Virus record (IMG/VR): IMGVR_UViG_3300006805_000214
Span: 1-20,135 of that record
Direction: 5' to 3' (one strand)
Source: a virus
DNA length: 20,135 bases
This document shows positions 4,447 through 10,418 of the stretch, piece by piece. Numbering within the stretch: the first letter of the stretch is position 1; each line of letters opens with the position of its first letter. The notes under the pieces are model-generated. The model saw only the letters and a list, made by a program, of their open reading frames with translations. It made no database searches and was not told the DNA's origin. The position numbers were made by a program, and so were the translations under genes.

Positions 4447-5782
4447 CTACGGCCTCCTTATTTATAACCGGAGTGGCTTCGTGCCAGTCGGTTGCATTTA
4501 CATGCTTAGCATACCTCTTCCGGATCACATCGCAATACTTAGGGTCTAACTCCATCAGATAAGCTATGCGGTCTAGTTTATCGGCTGCAATAAGAGTAGA
4601 GCCGGAGCCGGCGAAAAGATCAAGCACAATGTCACCTCTCTTTGATGAATTTTTTATTGCCCTAGTAGGCAACGCTACTGGTTTTTCTGTTGGGTGTACG
4701 CGGTCAGACATTTTAACCTGCTGTTCCCAAACACAAGTTTCATTCGTATCACCATACCAATTAACTGTCGAGCCGTTCTTTAGACAATACAATAATGGTT
4801 CATAGTTTGGTATGTATTGTGACATGAATGCACTCATAGACGATTGTACTTTATACCAAAATATGTAAGCTCTGGTTTCAAGCCCTGCTTTTTGAATACC
4901 CTGTAGCGTCTCTATGCTTTTACTAGTAGCATACCAAATATAGAATGCTGCTTTATCCTCGCTAACGTCTACTGCATTCTTCATAGAATTGTAAAACAAA
5001 TTCTGCAACTCTGCTCCAGTTAGCTTATCGTTTTTAATTTCCATTGCAGAGCCGCTATTGCTGGCATTTTTTGTAGCTGGATTTTGGTTGCCAGAATATG
5101 CAACGCCATAAGGCGGATCGGTATGAACCATTGCCGCTACTTGGCCGTCCATCAAATCACTAACTTGCCCAAAGTCCGTACTGTCGCCACACATTAATCG
5201 GTGTCGTCCTAGTTGATAAATTTCACCAAGCTTACTCACTGGAGGGTTTACCTCATCCACTTCAGGAGCGTCGTCCTCTTCACCACCATTACTGCCAGCA
5301 CCCACTGAGTCGAGTAAGCGATTAATTTCGTCAGTCGTTTGACCGGTCAGGCTAAGTAGCTCGTCGCCATTTTCTAACTGGCTAATTTCAAACGTAATTT
5401 CAGCCAGCAAATCTAGATCGAACTGCCCTTGGATTCTATTGGCCGCAATGTTTGCTGCGTTCTCGGTTCCTTGATCCCAATCAACCTCACGATAGGCATA
5501 TTGCTCATTCTCAAAAAATACATAACCAACAGCAACCGTGCCTTTTGAGTTTGGCGATTCCAGTCGTTCTGTAATTTGAACTGACTTGTCGCCGCCCATT
5601 CTTTTAAACGCTTCGATGCGTTGATGGCCACCAACGAGCTGGCCGGTCCGGCGATTAAACACGATGCCGGATAAGTCACCAAATCGCTTAATGCTATTCA
5701 CCAAAGCTTCGTAATCGTGCTTACTAATTGTCCTTGGATTCTTTGGATTACCTTTTAGGTCGTTAATATTAATTTGATCCAT
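4418..5782 (-). CDS. ParB-domain / N6-adenine DNA methyltransferase fusion
   Basis: Using ATG 5782 the protein has 454 residues. A GTG at 5788 is only three bases from the GAGGGA site, so the ATG is preferred. Residues about 4-90 form a ParB/sulfiredoxin-like domain (NPKNPRTISKHD, VGGHQRIEAFKRMG). After a linker rich in D and E (165-180), a beta-class methyltransferase domain starts at LGRHRLMCGDSTD. It carries DPPYG (222-226, motif IV), HPTEKP (about 363-368, motif X) and DLFAGSGST (388-396, motif I). Motif IV before motif I, with DPPY, is typical of N6-adenine or N4-cytosine methyltransferases acting on phage DNA. This fusion is common in phages and mobile elements, where the ParB part may help DNA targeting. 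No partner restriction enzyme is clear nearby, so self-protection or gene regulation is likely. The recognition site is unknown. Confidence 0.9.
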   Translation of the reverse strand: MDQININDLKGNPKNPRTISKHDYEALVNSIKRFGDLSGIVFNRRTGQLVGGHQRIEAFKRMGGDKSVQITERLESPNSKGTVAVGYVFFENEQYAYREVDWDQGTENAANIAANRIQGQFDLDLLAEITFEISQLENGDELLSLTGQTTDEINRLLDSVGAGSNGGEEDDAPEVDEVNPPVSKLGEIYQLGRHRLMCGDSTDFGQVSDLMDGQVAAMVHTDPPYGVAYSGNQNPATKNASNSGSAMEIKNDKLTGAELQNLFYNSMKNAVDVSEDKAAFYIWYATSKSIETLQGIQKAGLETRAYIFWYKVQSSMSAFMSQYIPNYEPLLYCLKNGSTVNWYGDTNETCVWEQQVKMSDRVHPTEKPVALPTRAIKNSSKRGDIVLDLFAGSGSTLIAADKLDRIAYLMELDPKYCDVIRKRYAKHVNATDWHEATPVINKEAVDVPAPTATE

Positions 5783-5837
5783 TAACACATTCCCTCACTT
5801 TCACGCTAATTGTACTATATGAACAACTAATAGCACA

Positions 5838-5925
5838 CTCCCCCGCTCCGCCCCTGAAGTCCCCCGATTTGCATGTTTATAGGGGTGGATTGCAAGAGTG
5901 TCAAACTTATGGCGGGGTAGGGGAG
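5838..5925. repeat. Imperfect inverted repeat flanking methyltransferase promoter
   Basis: Arms of 15 bp at 5838-5852 (CTCCCCCGCTCCGCC) and 5911-5925 (GGCGGGGTAGGGGAG) match as reverse complements at 12 of 15 positions and enclose the promoter. After transcription starts, only the arm next to the gene is in the mRNA, which gives a leader with runs of five, four and five G. Confidence 0.5.
5876..5904 (-). promoter_or_regulatory. Methyltransferase promoter
   Basis: TTGACA (5904-5899) and TATAAA (5881-5876) on the minus strand are 17 bases apart. The start would be near 5869, giving a leader of about 87 bases before the ATG at 5782. The leader is G-rich near its 5' end. Confidence 0.75.
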
Positions 5926-5949
5926 CGAACAGATGTTCGTATTGTTATA

Positions 5950-6005
5950 AAAAGTAAAACACCCCGACTTGCGAGAGATCGGGGTGCTTGTTTTTTTGTT
6001 TTTGT
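5950..6005. terminator. Bidirectional intrinsic terminator
   Basis: A perfect 8-bp stem CACCCCGA/TCGGGGTG (5960-5967 with 5979-5986) has a T-rich run on both sides: CTTGTTTTTTTG on the plus strand and TTTTACTTTTT on the minus strand. It ends the endonuclease transcript on the minus strand and insulates the methyltransferase promoter. Confidence 0.8.
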
Positions 6006-6189
6006 TGAGACGTTTTTTGTTTTTGGTGACGGCCACTACGCTCATCACTAACCCTAGTGTATACCGCACATTATAGTAATTGCAAACGTTTTTTTCAGGG
6101 GTTGTAGTGTACTGTGGATTGTATTCAGAACGCAGTAAGCCGGGCATAACTAGCCTTGCTCTGGGTACAAAATTTGTACAACTTGACGA
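5987..6189. other. Non-coding stretch after the DUF559 gene
   Basis: The gap 5783-6189 has no convincing gene. Its right half holds a T-rich plus strand (A/K-rich on the minus strand), a minus-strand TATAAT at 6075-6070 without a good -35 partner, one GTATAC (6059-6064) like those in the 4002 operator, and small hairpins. It may be the 3' UTR of the endonuclease gene, or a weak minus-strand transcript ending at the 5960 terminator. Confidence 0.4.
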
Positions 6190-6621
6190 TTATGTGTATA
6201 AAAACTTAAGGACTTCGCGTTGCACGACAGCCGGCTCGTTCCAAAGCCGGACCGCCATTATGTGCATGACTCGCCAGCCACGTTGGTATAAGTATGAGTC
6301 CCGATCAAACGCTGCAACGATATCGCGGTGGTACTCTGCGCCATCAACCTCCAGACCCCATCCCACGTCATTACCAAAATCTATATAGTACTTGCCGACA
6401 CGAACTTCCCGGCCAAACTTCTCGTCCCTCAGAAACTTACCAAGCGATAGAACAATTGCAAATCGGAACTTAGTCTTTGGGTGCTTGAGCCATTCGACTG
6501 TCACATACTTACCGCCCATGATTTCAATGAGCCTTAGCTCGGCCGGGCTTGGAAATAACAAACGATTTAACCGCCACCATGCGGATCGTGTTCTATAGTA
6601 TCGTTTTACTATTGCGTCCAT
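6190..6621 (-). CDS. DUF559 / Vsr-like endonuclease-fold protein
   Basis: The protein has 143 residues. The C-terminal 75 residues show the PD-(D/E)xK-like core of the DUF559/Vsr group: REVRVGKYYIDFGN, then GLEVDGAEYHRD with E and D in the ExDGxxH motif, then FDRDSYLYQRGWRVMHI with the conserved D..R..L...GW. The N-terminal part is basic and helical. Family members are single-strand or mismatch endonucleases, or uncharacterised nuclease-like proteins often spread by transfer, so nicking activity is plausible but not shown. No ribosome site precedes ATG 6621. An extended -10 ends 7 bases before it, so the mRNA may be leaderless. It is followed by the terminator at 5960. Confidence 0.8.
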   Translation of the reverse strand: MDAIVKRYYRTRSAWWRLNRLLFPSPAELRLIEIMGGKYVTVEWLKHPKTKFRFAIVLSLGKFLRDEKFGREVRVGKYYIDFGNDVGWGLEVDGAEYHRDIVAAFDRDSYLYQRGWRVMHIMAVRLWNEPAVVQREVLKFLYT

Positions 6622-6628
6622 TGCTATA

Positions 6629-6637
6629 ATTATGACA
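6629..6637 (-). promoter_or_regulatory. Extended -10 box, probable leaderless start
   Basis: TGTCATAAT on the minus strand (6637-6629) has the TGn extension and ends 7 bases before the endonuclease ATG. The -35 region is poor. Transcription would begin at or next to the start codon. Confidence 0.4.
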
Positions 6638-6723
6638 TAAGCACAAGCATATATGTATTGTTGCTTCGCACCTTAGACGGGAGTAAATCCGAAAAACTTT
6701 GAACTCTTTTAGAACGTTTTAAC

Positions 6724-6795
6724 TATAGTAAGTAATAATGCTTACTCTACTCTTCTTTGAAGCCCCAGGTTCCCCGTCGCCTGGGGTTTTACTTA
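6724..6795 (+). ncRNA. Possible short RNA ending in terminator
   Basis: A plus-strand terminator at 6760-6790 has no gene in front of it, since the neighbour on the left is on the other strand. Just upstream are TTGAAC (6699-6704) and TATAGT (6724-6729), with a 19-base spacer that is longer than ideal, and a hairpin AGTAAG/CTTACT (6727-6746). A pyrimidine-rich linker CTACTCTTCTTTG lies between the two hairpins and could pair with ribosome-binding sites. The promoter is weak, so this may instead stop antisense read-through before the early promoter. Confidence 0.3.
6760..6794 (+). terminator. Intrinsic terminator, plus strand
   Basis: The stem AAGCCCCAGG/CCTGGGGTTT (6760-6769 with 6780-6789) is followed by TTTTACTT. 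The minus strand has no T-run after the stem. It shields the early promoter at 6831 from upstream transcription. Confidence 0.75.
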
Positions 6796-6801
6796 TCCAC
6801 A
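6793..6801 (+). other. Perfect DnaA box
   Basis: TTATCCACA matches the consensus exactly and sits between the terminator and the early promoter. With the box at 4267 on the opposite strand it could mark an origin region or a DnaA-controlled promoter. No cluster of boxes was found. Confidence 0.5.
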
Positions 6802-6830
6802 GGAATCTGCGAATGAACCCTTAATGCCTA

Positions 6831-6859
6831 TTTACACGTTTTGTATATATACATATAAT
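6831..6859 (+). promoter_or_regulatory. Early operon promoter
   Basis: TTTACA (6831-6836), a 17-base spacer and TATAAT (6854-6859) are near consensus. The spacer contains the palindrome GTATATATAC (6843-6852), a possible operator. It drives the recombination operon from 6896 onward. Confidence 0.8.
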
Positions 6860-6895
6860 GTAACTACATTAAACGTTAATAAGAGGGGGCTTCTC

Positions 6896-6994
6896 ATGGC
6901 TAGCATGGTCATTAGATTATTGGCATGTAAAGTGCCGGGGTGCGGTAAACTAGTAATCCAGTGCGGGCACGGCCAGGGTCATAGTTATGTATGA
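6896..6994 (+). CDS. 32-aa Cys/His microprotein
   Basis: The ORF begins at ATG 6896 six bases after GAGGGGG, directly behind the early promoter. The sequence starts MASMVIRLLACKVPGCGKLV and ends IQCGHGQGHSYV. Cys and His are spaced C-x4-C-x6-C-x1-H, which suggests a small metal knuckle. It is the first gene of the early operon and its stop overlaps the next start by 8 bases. The function is unknown. Confidence 0.55.
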   Translation: MASMVIRLLACKVPGCGKLVIQCGHGQGHSYV

Positions 6995-7166
6995 TCCAAT
7001 AGCGGCTAATATAGCTGTCGGGATGGTTGCCGGAATACCTATATCATTCATATGCTTTGTGCTGTGGTTTGGTATAAGACGGAAATATAGGCACCCGGCA
7101 TATCGTAACAATAAACATACTAATAGAATGGGAGGATTCAAATGGCAGAAGATGTTAATGAGGTGA
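6987..7166 (+). CDS. 59-aa single-pass membrane protein
   Basis: From ATG 6987 the ORF encodes MYDPIAANIAVGMVAGIPIS, with one membrane helix (about 8-30), then a basic tail with RRKYRHPAYRNNKH. It overlaps the previous gene by 8 bases and the Gp157-like gene by 25, and the latter's GGGAGG ribosome site lies inside its end. Topology rules place the C-terminus in the cytoplasm. The function is unknown. Confidence 0.5.
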   Translation: MYDPIAANIAVGMVAGIPISFICFVLWFGIRRKYRHPAYRNNKHTNRMGGFKWQKMLMR

Positions 7167-7498
7167 TACAGGCCGAAGCTACCACTGCAGTCAACCTGCA
7201 ACAAGAAATTGAAGTTGCGCTTAAGATGCTTAAAGAGAAGCAGGACTACATTAACCAGACCTGGAAAAATGTAGAGCAACAGATGATTGAGAATGACATC
7301 AAATCAATTAAGGGTGAGTGGGGTTCGCTTACTATTGCCGAGCGGATCAGCTTTGACTACGATAAGACCGAATTGCCGAAAAAGTTTTACAAGGTAGTTG
7401 TTGACGACAAGAAGGTGGCCGACACTTATAAGCTTGAAGGTAAGGTGAAGGGCGCGACGCCAAAATGGAAAAAATACTTAACAAAGAGGATTAAATAA
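7142..7498 (+). CDS. Siphovirus Gp157-like protein
   Basis: The 118-residue protein starts behind GGGAGG. The first half is a long coiled coil (NLQQEIEVALKMLKEKQDYI). The second half has the Gp157 signature: SIKGEWGSLTIAERISFDYD, then TELPKKFYKVVVDDKKVADT, then EGKVKGATPKWKKYLTKRIK. In other phages this family sits beside single-strand annealing proteins and is linked to phage resistance or recombination support, although its mechanism is poorly known. Here it directly precedes RecT with an ATAATG junction, which agrees. It is shorter than many members, mostly because its coiled coil is short. Confidence 0.75.
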   Translation: MAEDVNEVIQAEATTAVNLQQEIEVALKMLKEKQDYINQTWKNVEQQMIENDIKSIKGEWGSLTIAERISFDYDKTELPKKFYKVVVDDKKVADTYKLEGKVKGATPKWKKYLTKRIK

Positions 7499-8427
7499 TG
7501 TCTAAAGAATTACAAACATCTCAACCAAGCTCGGTAAAAGGTTTTATGGCTTTGCCGGCTACACAAAAGCGCGTCAACGAATTACTGGGCGATCGCTCTA
7601 GCCAATTCATGACCAGCGTAAGTTCTATGATTGGTGCCGATGATAAGCTTGCCAAGTGTGAGCCAGTGTCACTATTCATGGCATGTCTGACGGCTGCAGC
7701 ACTCGATCTTCCTATTAACAAGAACCTTGGCTTCGCTCATATAATCCCTTACGAAAACAACCGGGCCGGTGTCGCTGAAGCACAGTTCCAGATGGGATGG
7801 AAGGGGTACGTTCAACTTGCGCAACGGACCGGCAAGTATAAGACCATTGCTGCAACTGCGGTATATGAAGGTCAGCTACTCGAAGAAGATCCACTAGAAG
7901 GCAACAGTTATGATTGGAAGGGCAAGACGAGCGACACAGTTATTGGCTATGTTGCAAAGTTCACGACTGTTAATGGTTTCAGCAAAGAAGTATACATGAG
8001 TATGGATGAGATGGTTGCGCATGCGAAGAAGTACTCTAAGGCCTATGCATATGATCTAAAACCAACCACCAAGTACAAGAACAGTCCTTGGTCAACTAAC
8101 TTTAACGCGATGGCGCTTAAAACTGTCATTAAACAGCTTATATCAAAGTGGGGCGTTATGAGTGTTGAGCTTCAAAAAGCAGTAGAAGTAGACAGTGCTG
8201 TTGTTAAAGAAGATGGAACCCCATCGTACATAGACGGTGAATCGTCACTTGAAGGTGAAAAAGCCGATGACGAACAGAAGTCTGCTATAATTGCGGCCAA
8301 CAGTGTGGACGGTGAACTAGTTGGCGCTGACGAAGATCTCGACACTGCGGTAGATCAGCTTAACTTAGGCGACGAGGGTATAAAGAAAAATGATAACCGT
8401 TCACGAAATAACCCAGGGCGATCCTGA
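7498..8427 (+). CDS. recT: RecT single-strand annealing protein
   Basis: The 309-residue protein shows the RecT-family core: SLFMACLTAAALDLPINKNL, then GFAHIIPYENN, AEAQFQMGWKGYVQLAQRTG, and later KNSPWSTNFNAMALKTVIKQ. RecT binds single-stranded DNA left by an exonuclease and anneals it to a complementary strand in phage recombination. The acidic tail after residue 240 is typical and may contact single-strand-binding protein or the exonuclease. The start ATG overlaps the Gp157 stop by one base, and the exonuclease gene starts 38 bases before its end, so the recombinase and nuclease are coupled. Confidence 0.93.
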   Translation: MSKELQTSQPSSVKGFMALPATQKRVNELLGDRSSQFMTSVSSMIGADDKLAKCEPVSLFMACLTAAALDLPINKNLGFAHIIPYENNRAGVAEAQFQMGWKGYVQLAQRTGKYKTIAATAVYEGQLLEEDPLEGNSYDWKGKTSDTVIGYVAKFTTVNGFSKEVYMSMDEMVAHAKKYSKAYAYDLKPTTKYKNSPWSTNFNAMALKTVIKQLISKWGVMSVELQKAVEVDSAVVKEDGTPSYIDGESSLEGEKADDEQKSAIIAANSVDGELVGADEDLDTAVDQLNLGDEGIKKNDNRSRNNPGRS

Positions 8428-8956
8428 ATGGCATAATCTTAGGGCCGGCTTATACACCGGCTCTAATGCGCATAAGCTACTCGAACACGCCGGGAAAATA
8501 AAAATTATTAATGGTGAGCCACAATCTTACGCGCTAACAGAGCTAAGTAATTTTGGTGGTAACTTTTACACAAAGAGAGGGCATTTACTAGAAGATGAGG
8601 CTATTGAACTATATGAGCGAATTACTGCTCGATCTGTTGACCGACCGGGTTTTGTTACTAATACTCGCTATCCTATGTGTGGTTATAGCCCTGACGGTGT
8701 TGCTAACGACCGCACAATAGAGGTGAAGGCATTTAATGAAGATTCACACATGAAAATATATAATGGCAACATACCGCTAAAGGTTCAGGCGCAGTGTCAT
8801 TTTGGCATGCTCATTTGCGGTAAAAAGATTTGTGACCTTGTAATTTATCACCCGAAACTTGAAGCAAAATATGCGCTAAAAATAATCCCGATTAGATATA
8901 ACCCGCGTGTAGCCGGTAACTTCAAACGAATATTTAAAGAAATGGCGAGCGTATGA
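8390..8956 (+). CDS. YqaJ/lambda-type recombination exonuclease
   Basis: The 188-residue protein belongs to the PD-(D/E)xK exonucleases that partner with RecT. Signature parts are QGDPEWHNLRAGLYTGSNAH near the N-terminus, RGHLLEDEAIELYE (catalytic Glu), GYSPDGVAND (catalytic Asp), RTIEVKAF (ExK) and the Gln-containing helix VQAQCHFGMLICGK. The usual role is 5'-3' resection of double-stranded DNA ends, and in lambda the ring form needs a trimer. It overlaps recT by 38 bases and its stop overlaps the next ATG. Confidence 0.9.
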   Translation: MITVHEITQGDPEWHNLRAGLYTGSNAHKLLEHAGKIKIINGEPQSYALTELSNFGGNFYTKRGHLLEDEAIELYERITARSVDRPGFVTNTRYPMCGYSPDGVANDRTIEVKAFNEDSHMKIYNGNIPLKVQAQCHFGMLICGKKICDLVIYHPKLEAKYALKIIPIRYNPRVAGNFKRIFKEMASV

Positions 8957-9153
8957 AGTGTGGATATTGTGGCATTGAGATAACCGACTACATGTACCAA
9001 TACAAGTGGTTCCCGAAAGATAAAATAATGAAGCCTGTGCATAACTATCATTTAAGAACAATACGAAAGGAGAGCGATAATGCAGTACAAACCACCAAAA
9101 ATAGAAGACATAGGGCTGAAGAATTACCTAAACCAGACGAAACACAAGCATAA
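8953..9153 (+). CDS. 66-aa CCHH-type small protein
   Basis: It starts at ATGA overlapping the exonuclease stop and begins MKCGYCGIEITDYMYQYKWF. C3, C6, H30 and H33 (in PVHNYHLR) are spaced like a C2H2 metal site. The last third (TKNRRHRAEELPKP) overlaps the next gene in another frame by 74 bases, which is unusual for this compact genome. The zinc-site half looks real and the overlapped tail less so. A nucleic-acid-binding accessory to recombination is a guess. Confidence 0.55.
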   Translation: MKCGYCGIEITDYMYQYKWFPKDKIMKPVHNYHLRTIRKESDNAVQTTKNRRHRAEELPKPDETQA

Positions 9154-9292
9154 TGACTGCGGCTATGACGAGTTCGTTAAGCGTTATGAACTGAACGAAC
9201 CAAAAACCGTTATGGCGCGGGCATTTAGCGTTGACCGCTTAACTATTAATAAGTGGATTGTAATTTACCTGAAGGAGATTAATTTTGAGTAA
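9080..9292 (+). CDS. 70-aa helix-turn-helix-like protein
   Basis: ATG 9080 follows a strong AAAGGAGAG site. The protein starts MQYKPPKIEDIGLKNYLNQT, and its C-terminal half YDEFVKRYELNEPKTVMARA then FSVDRLTINKWIVIYL has the rhythm of a helix-turn-helix with the recognition helix at RLTINKWI, as in small phage regulators or transposase-like N-termini. It overlaps the upstream zinc-finger-like ORF by 74 bases and the next gene by 8. Regulation of the early operon is possible. Confidence 0.7.
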   Translation: MQYKPPKIEDIGLKNYLNQTKHKHNDCGYDEFVKRYELNEPKTVMARAFSVDRLTINKWIVIYLKEINFE

Positions 9293-9737
9293 GCCGAAAA
9301 CAAAAGAAATTGAAGTTAATGCAAAGGTGCTTGGCTGGGTTGAAAAAGTCCGTACCTTTATGCAGGATATTGAGTCGTTTAAGAACCGCATAGCAACAAT
9401 AAAAGAGCAGCTTGTTGAAATGGCCGAAAACACAAACGAATTTACCGAAGTGCAGCGTTGCGAAGAAGCTTTAGCGGTGGCCCGCGAAAACCTGAAGCGC
9501 CGGCTTGCAAATATGGACGGCTATAACGACCTAAACGAAGAATTGGCAGACGAAAAAGAGTCACTTAAAACAGCAAACCAAAACTTGTCCGACTTCTTGC
9601 TTGGCTACTTTCACGAAACAGGCGAACGGCAAATTGAAATTTCGCCAAAAGACGCTCGCGAAGTTTTGCTTACCGGCAAGCTTGGCAAAGCTAAAAAGTT
9701 TCAAACTAATTTGTTTGGGGTAAAAAGAAATGGCTAA
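9285..9737 (+). CDS. 150-aa coiled-coil protein, TTG start
   Basis: Translation appears to begin at TTG 9285, six bases after GAAGGAGA, as no ATG fits the site. The protein starts MSKPKTKEIEVNAKVLGWVE. Residues about 25-105 are charged helices with coiled-coil periodicity (ESFKNRIATIKEQLVEMAEN, ENLKRRLANMDGYNDLNEEL), and the C-terminal 45 residues form a short domain ending KAKKFQTNLFGVKRNG. No catalytic motif is seen. It could be another recombination or replication accessory, but its family is unknown to me. Confidence 0.75.
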   Translation: MSKPKTKEIEVNAKVLGWVEKVRTFMQDIESFKNRIATIKEQLVEMAENTNEFTEVQRCEEALAVARENLKRRLANMDGYNDLNEELADEKESLKTANQNLSDFLLGYFHETGERQIEISPKDAREVLLTGKLGKAKKFQTNLFGVKRNG

Positions 9738-9906
9738 AATAGTTAACCTTGAACCAGCTGAAGTCAGGCACAGGAACTGTAGCTTACAATATTTAGGTAG
9801 GGATTATTCACTTGGAATTGCAACAAAAGCCTACTACTGTATCGACCATCAGGAAGCATTCAAAATAGTTATTGCCATTAAGAAATATTTTGCAAGCCAA
9901 GCTTAA
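9730..9906 (+). CDS. 58-aa hypothetical protein
   Basis: The ORF starts at ATG 9730, overlapping the previous gene by 8 bases. It starts MAKIVNLEPAEVRHRNCSLQ and ends KIVIAIKKYFASQA. It has two cysteines (17 and 37) and a mixed helix/strand pattern with an amphipathic C-terminal helix. The ribosome site (GGGGTAAAAAG) is moderate. Position and coding-like composition support it. The function is unknown. Confidence 0.6.
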   Translation: MAKIVNLEPAEVRHRNCSLQYLGRDYSLGIATKAYYCIDHQEAFKIVIAIKKYFASQA

Positions 9907-9918
9907 GCATGCTACATT
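9890..9918 (+). promoter_or_regulatory. Possible internal promoter
   Basis: TTGCAA (9890-9895), a 17-base spacer containing AAGCTTAAGCATGC, and TACATT (9913-9918) lie at the end of the 58-aa gene and before the membrane pair at 9962 and 10057. The -10 is imperfect. Confidence 0.4.
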
Positions 9919-9961
9919 GCTCTTAACCTCACAAACAAAAAATAAAAAAGGGAGCGGGCAC

Positions 9962-10054
9962 ATGCGAAAGTTTATTGCTACTGTATTGGCAATGTTGGTT
10001 GGCGCTATTTTCGGTTTTGAAAATGGTATACTAGACCTTGAGAAAGGAATATAA
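9962..10054 (+). CDS. 30-aa membrane or leader-like microprotein
   Basis: It starts at ATG 9962 after AAAGGGAG. The sequence starts MRKFIATVLAMLVGAIFGFE and ends NGILDLEKGI. A basic N-terminus plus one hydrophobic span looks like a signal peptide or membrane microprotein. A longer frame from 9872 would overlap the 58-aa gene without a ribosome site, so the short form is preferred. It lies two bases before the next gene, whose AAAGGA site is in its last codons, which suggests coupling. Confidence 0.55.
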   Translation: MRKFIATVLAMLVGAIFGFENGILDLEKGI

Positions 10055-10056
10055 CC

Positions 10057-10362
10057 ATGCGAGAAAAAATAATAGTGGGTATCGCATTAGTAGCCGTCTT
10101 TGTGCTCGGTATTCTAAGCGTTCGCGCTTGGGATCATTACAGGGTAAGCGAACGCGTTAAAACCCAGTATGTACAATACCAAAAAGAGCAGGAAGCCCAG
10201 CTAAAACAGCGTGCCGAACAAAAACGCCAAGCTGTTGAAAGGGCTGAAAAGCAACGGCTGCAAGAAGAATGCCAAGCCGGCGTTAAGGCCTACGAAGCAC
10301 TCACGCCAGCCCAGCGAACTGGTAAAACAAAGCCGGTTTGCAACTTGCAACAGGTACAGTAA
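10057..10362 (+). CDS. 101-aa membrane-anchored coiled-coil protein
   Basis: An N-terminal membrane helix (about 5-24, IIVGIALVAVFVLGILSVRA) is followed by a long charged helix (QYQKEQEAQLKQRAEQKRQA) up to about residue 70. The end is a short region with two cysteines (EECQAG and KPVCN) that could form a disulfide. The layout, an anchored helix with a small disulfide cap, resembles inner-membrane spanins (Rz type), but the gene lies far from the lysis genes and no partner is visible, so the assignment is open. A strong terminator follows within four bases. Confidence 0.75.
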   Translation: MREKIIVGIALVAVFVLGILSVRAWDHYRVSERVKTQYVQYQKEQEAQLKQRAEQKRQAVERAEKQRLQEECQAGVKAYEALTPAQRTGKTKPVCNLQQVQ

Positions 10363-10365
10363 ACG

Positions 10366-10391
10366 CAGCCCTTCGGGGCTGTTTTTCTTTC
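10366..10391 (+). terminator. Intrinsic terminator with TTCG loop
   Basis: A perfect stem CAGCCC/GGGCTG closed by a TTCG tetraloop (10366-10381) is followed by TTTTTCTTTC. It ends the early operon and separates it from the MraZ-like gene. Confidence 0.88.
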
Positions 10392-10406
10392 TATAGACAT
10401 AAGGGT

Positions 10407-10412
10407 TATAAT
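10407..10412 (+). promoter_or_regulatory. -10 box of the MraZ-like gene, leaderless start
   Basis: A consensus TATAAT ends six bases before the ATG at 10419. Transcription would start at or beside the A of the ATG. No ribosome site is present. The -35 region is T-rich and weak. Confidence 0.6.
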
Positions 10413-10418
10413 TCTGCT

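Noticed and set aside
4322-4549. Plus-strand ORF of 75 residues opposite the 56-aa gene
   Set aside because: It has no ribosome site and lies opposite two minus-strand genes with good signals. It is a shadow.
5827-6147. Lys-rich minus-strand ORF in the gap right of the methyltransferase
   Set aside because: It crosses a strong bidirectional terminator and the methyltransferase promoter, has no ribosome site, and its composition follows the A/T-rich spacer.
10338-10418. N-terminal extension of the MraZ-like ORF
   Set aside because: It crosses the TTCG terminator and the -10 box and lacks a ribosome site. The start at 10419 is preferred.
10391-10418. MraZ-box (TGGGN repeats) upstream of the MraZ-like gene
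   Set aside because: No repeated TGGG is present. Only one AAGGGT occurs, so autoregulation by a classical box is not supported.
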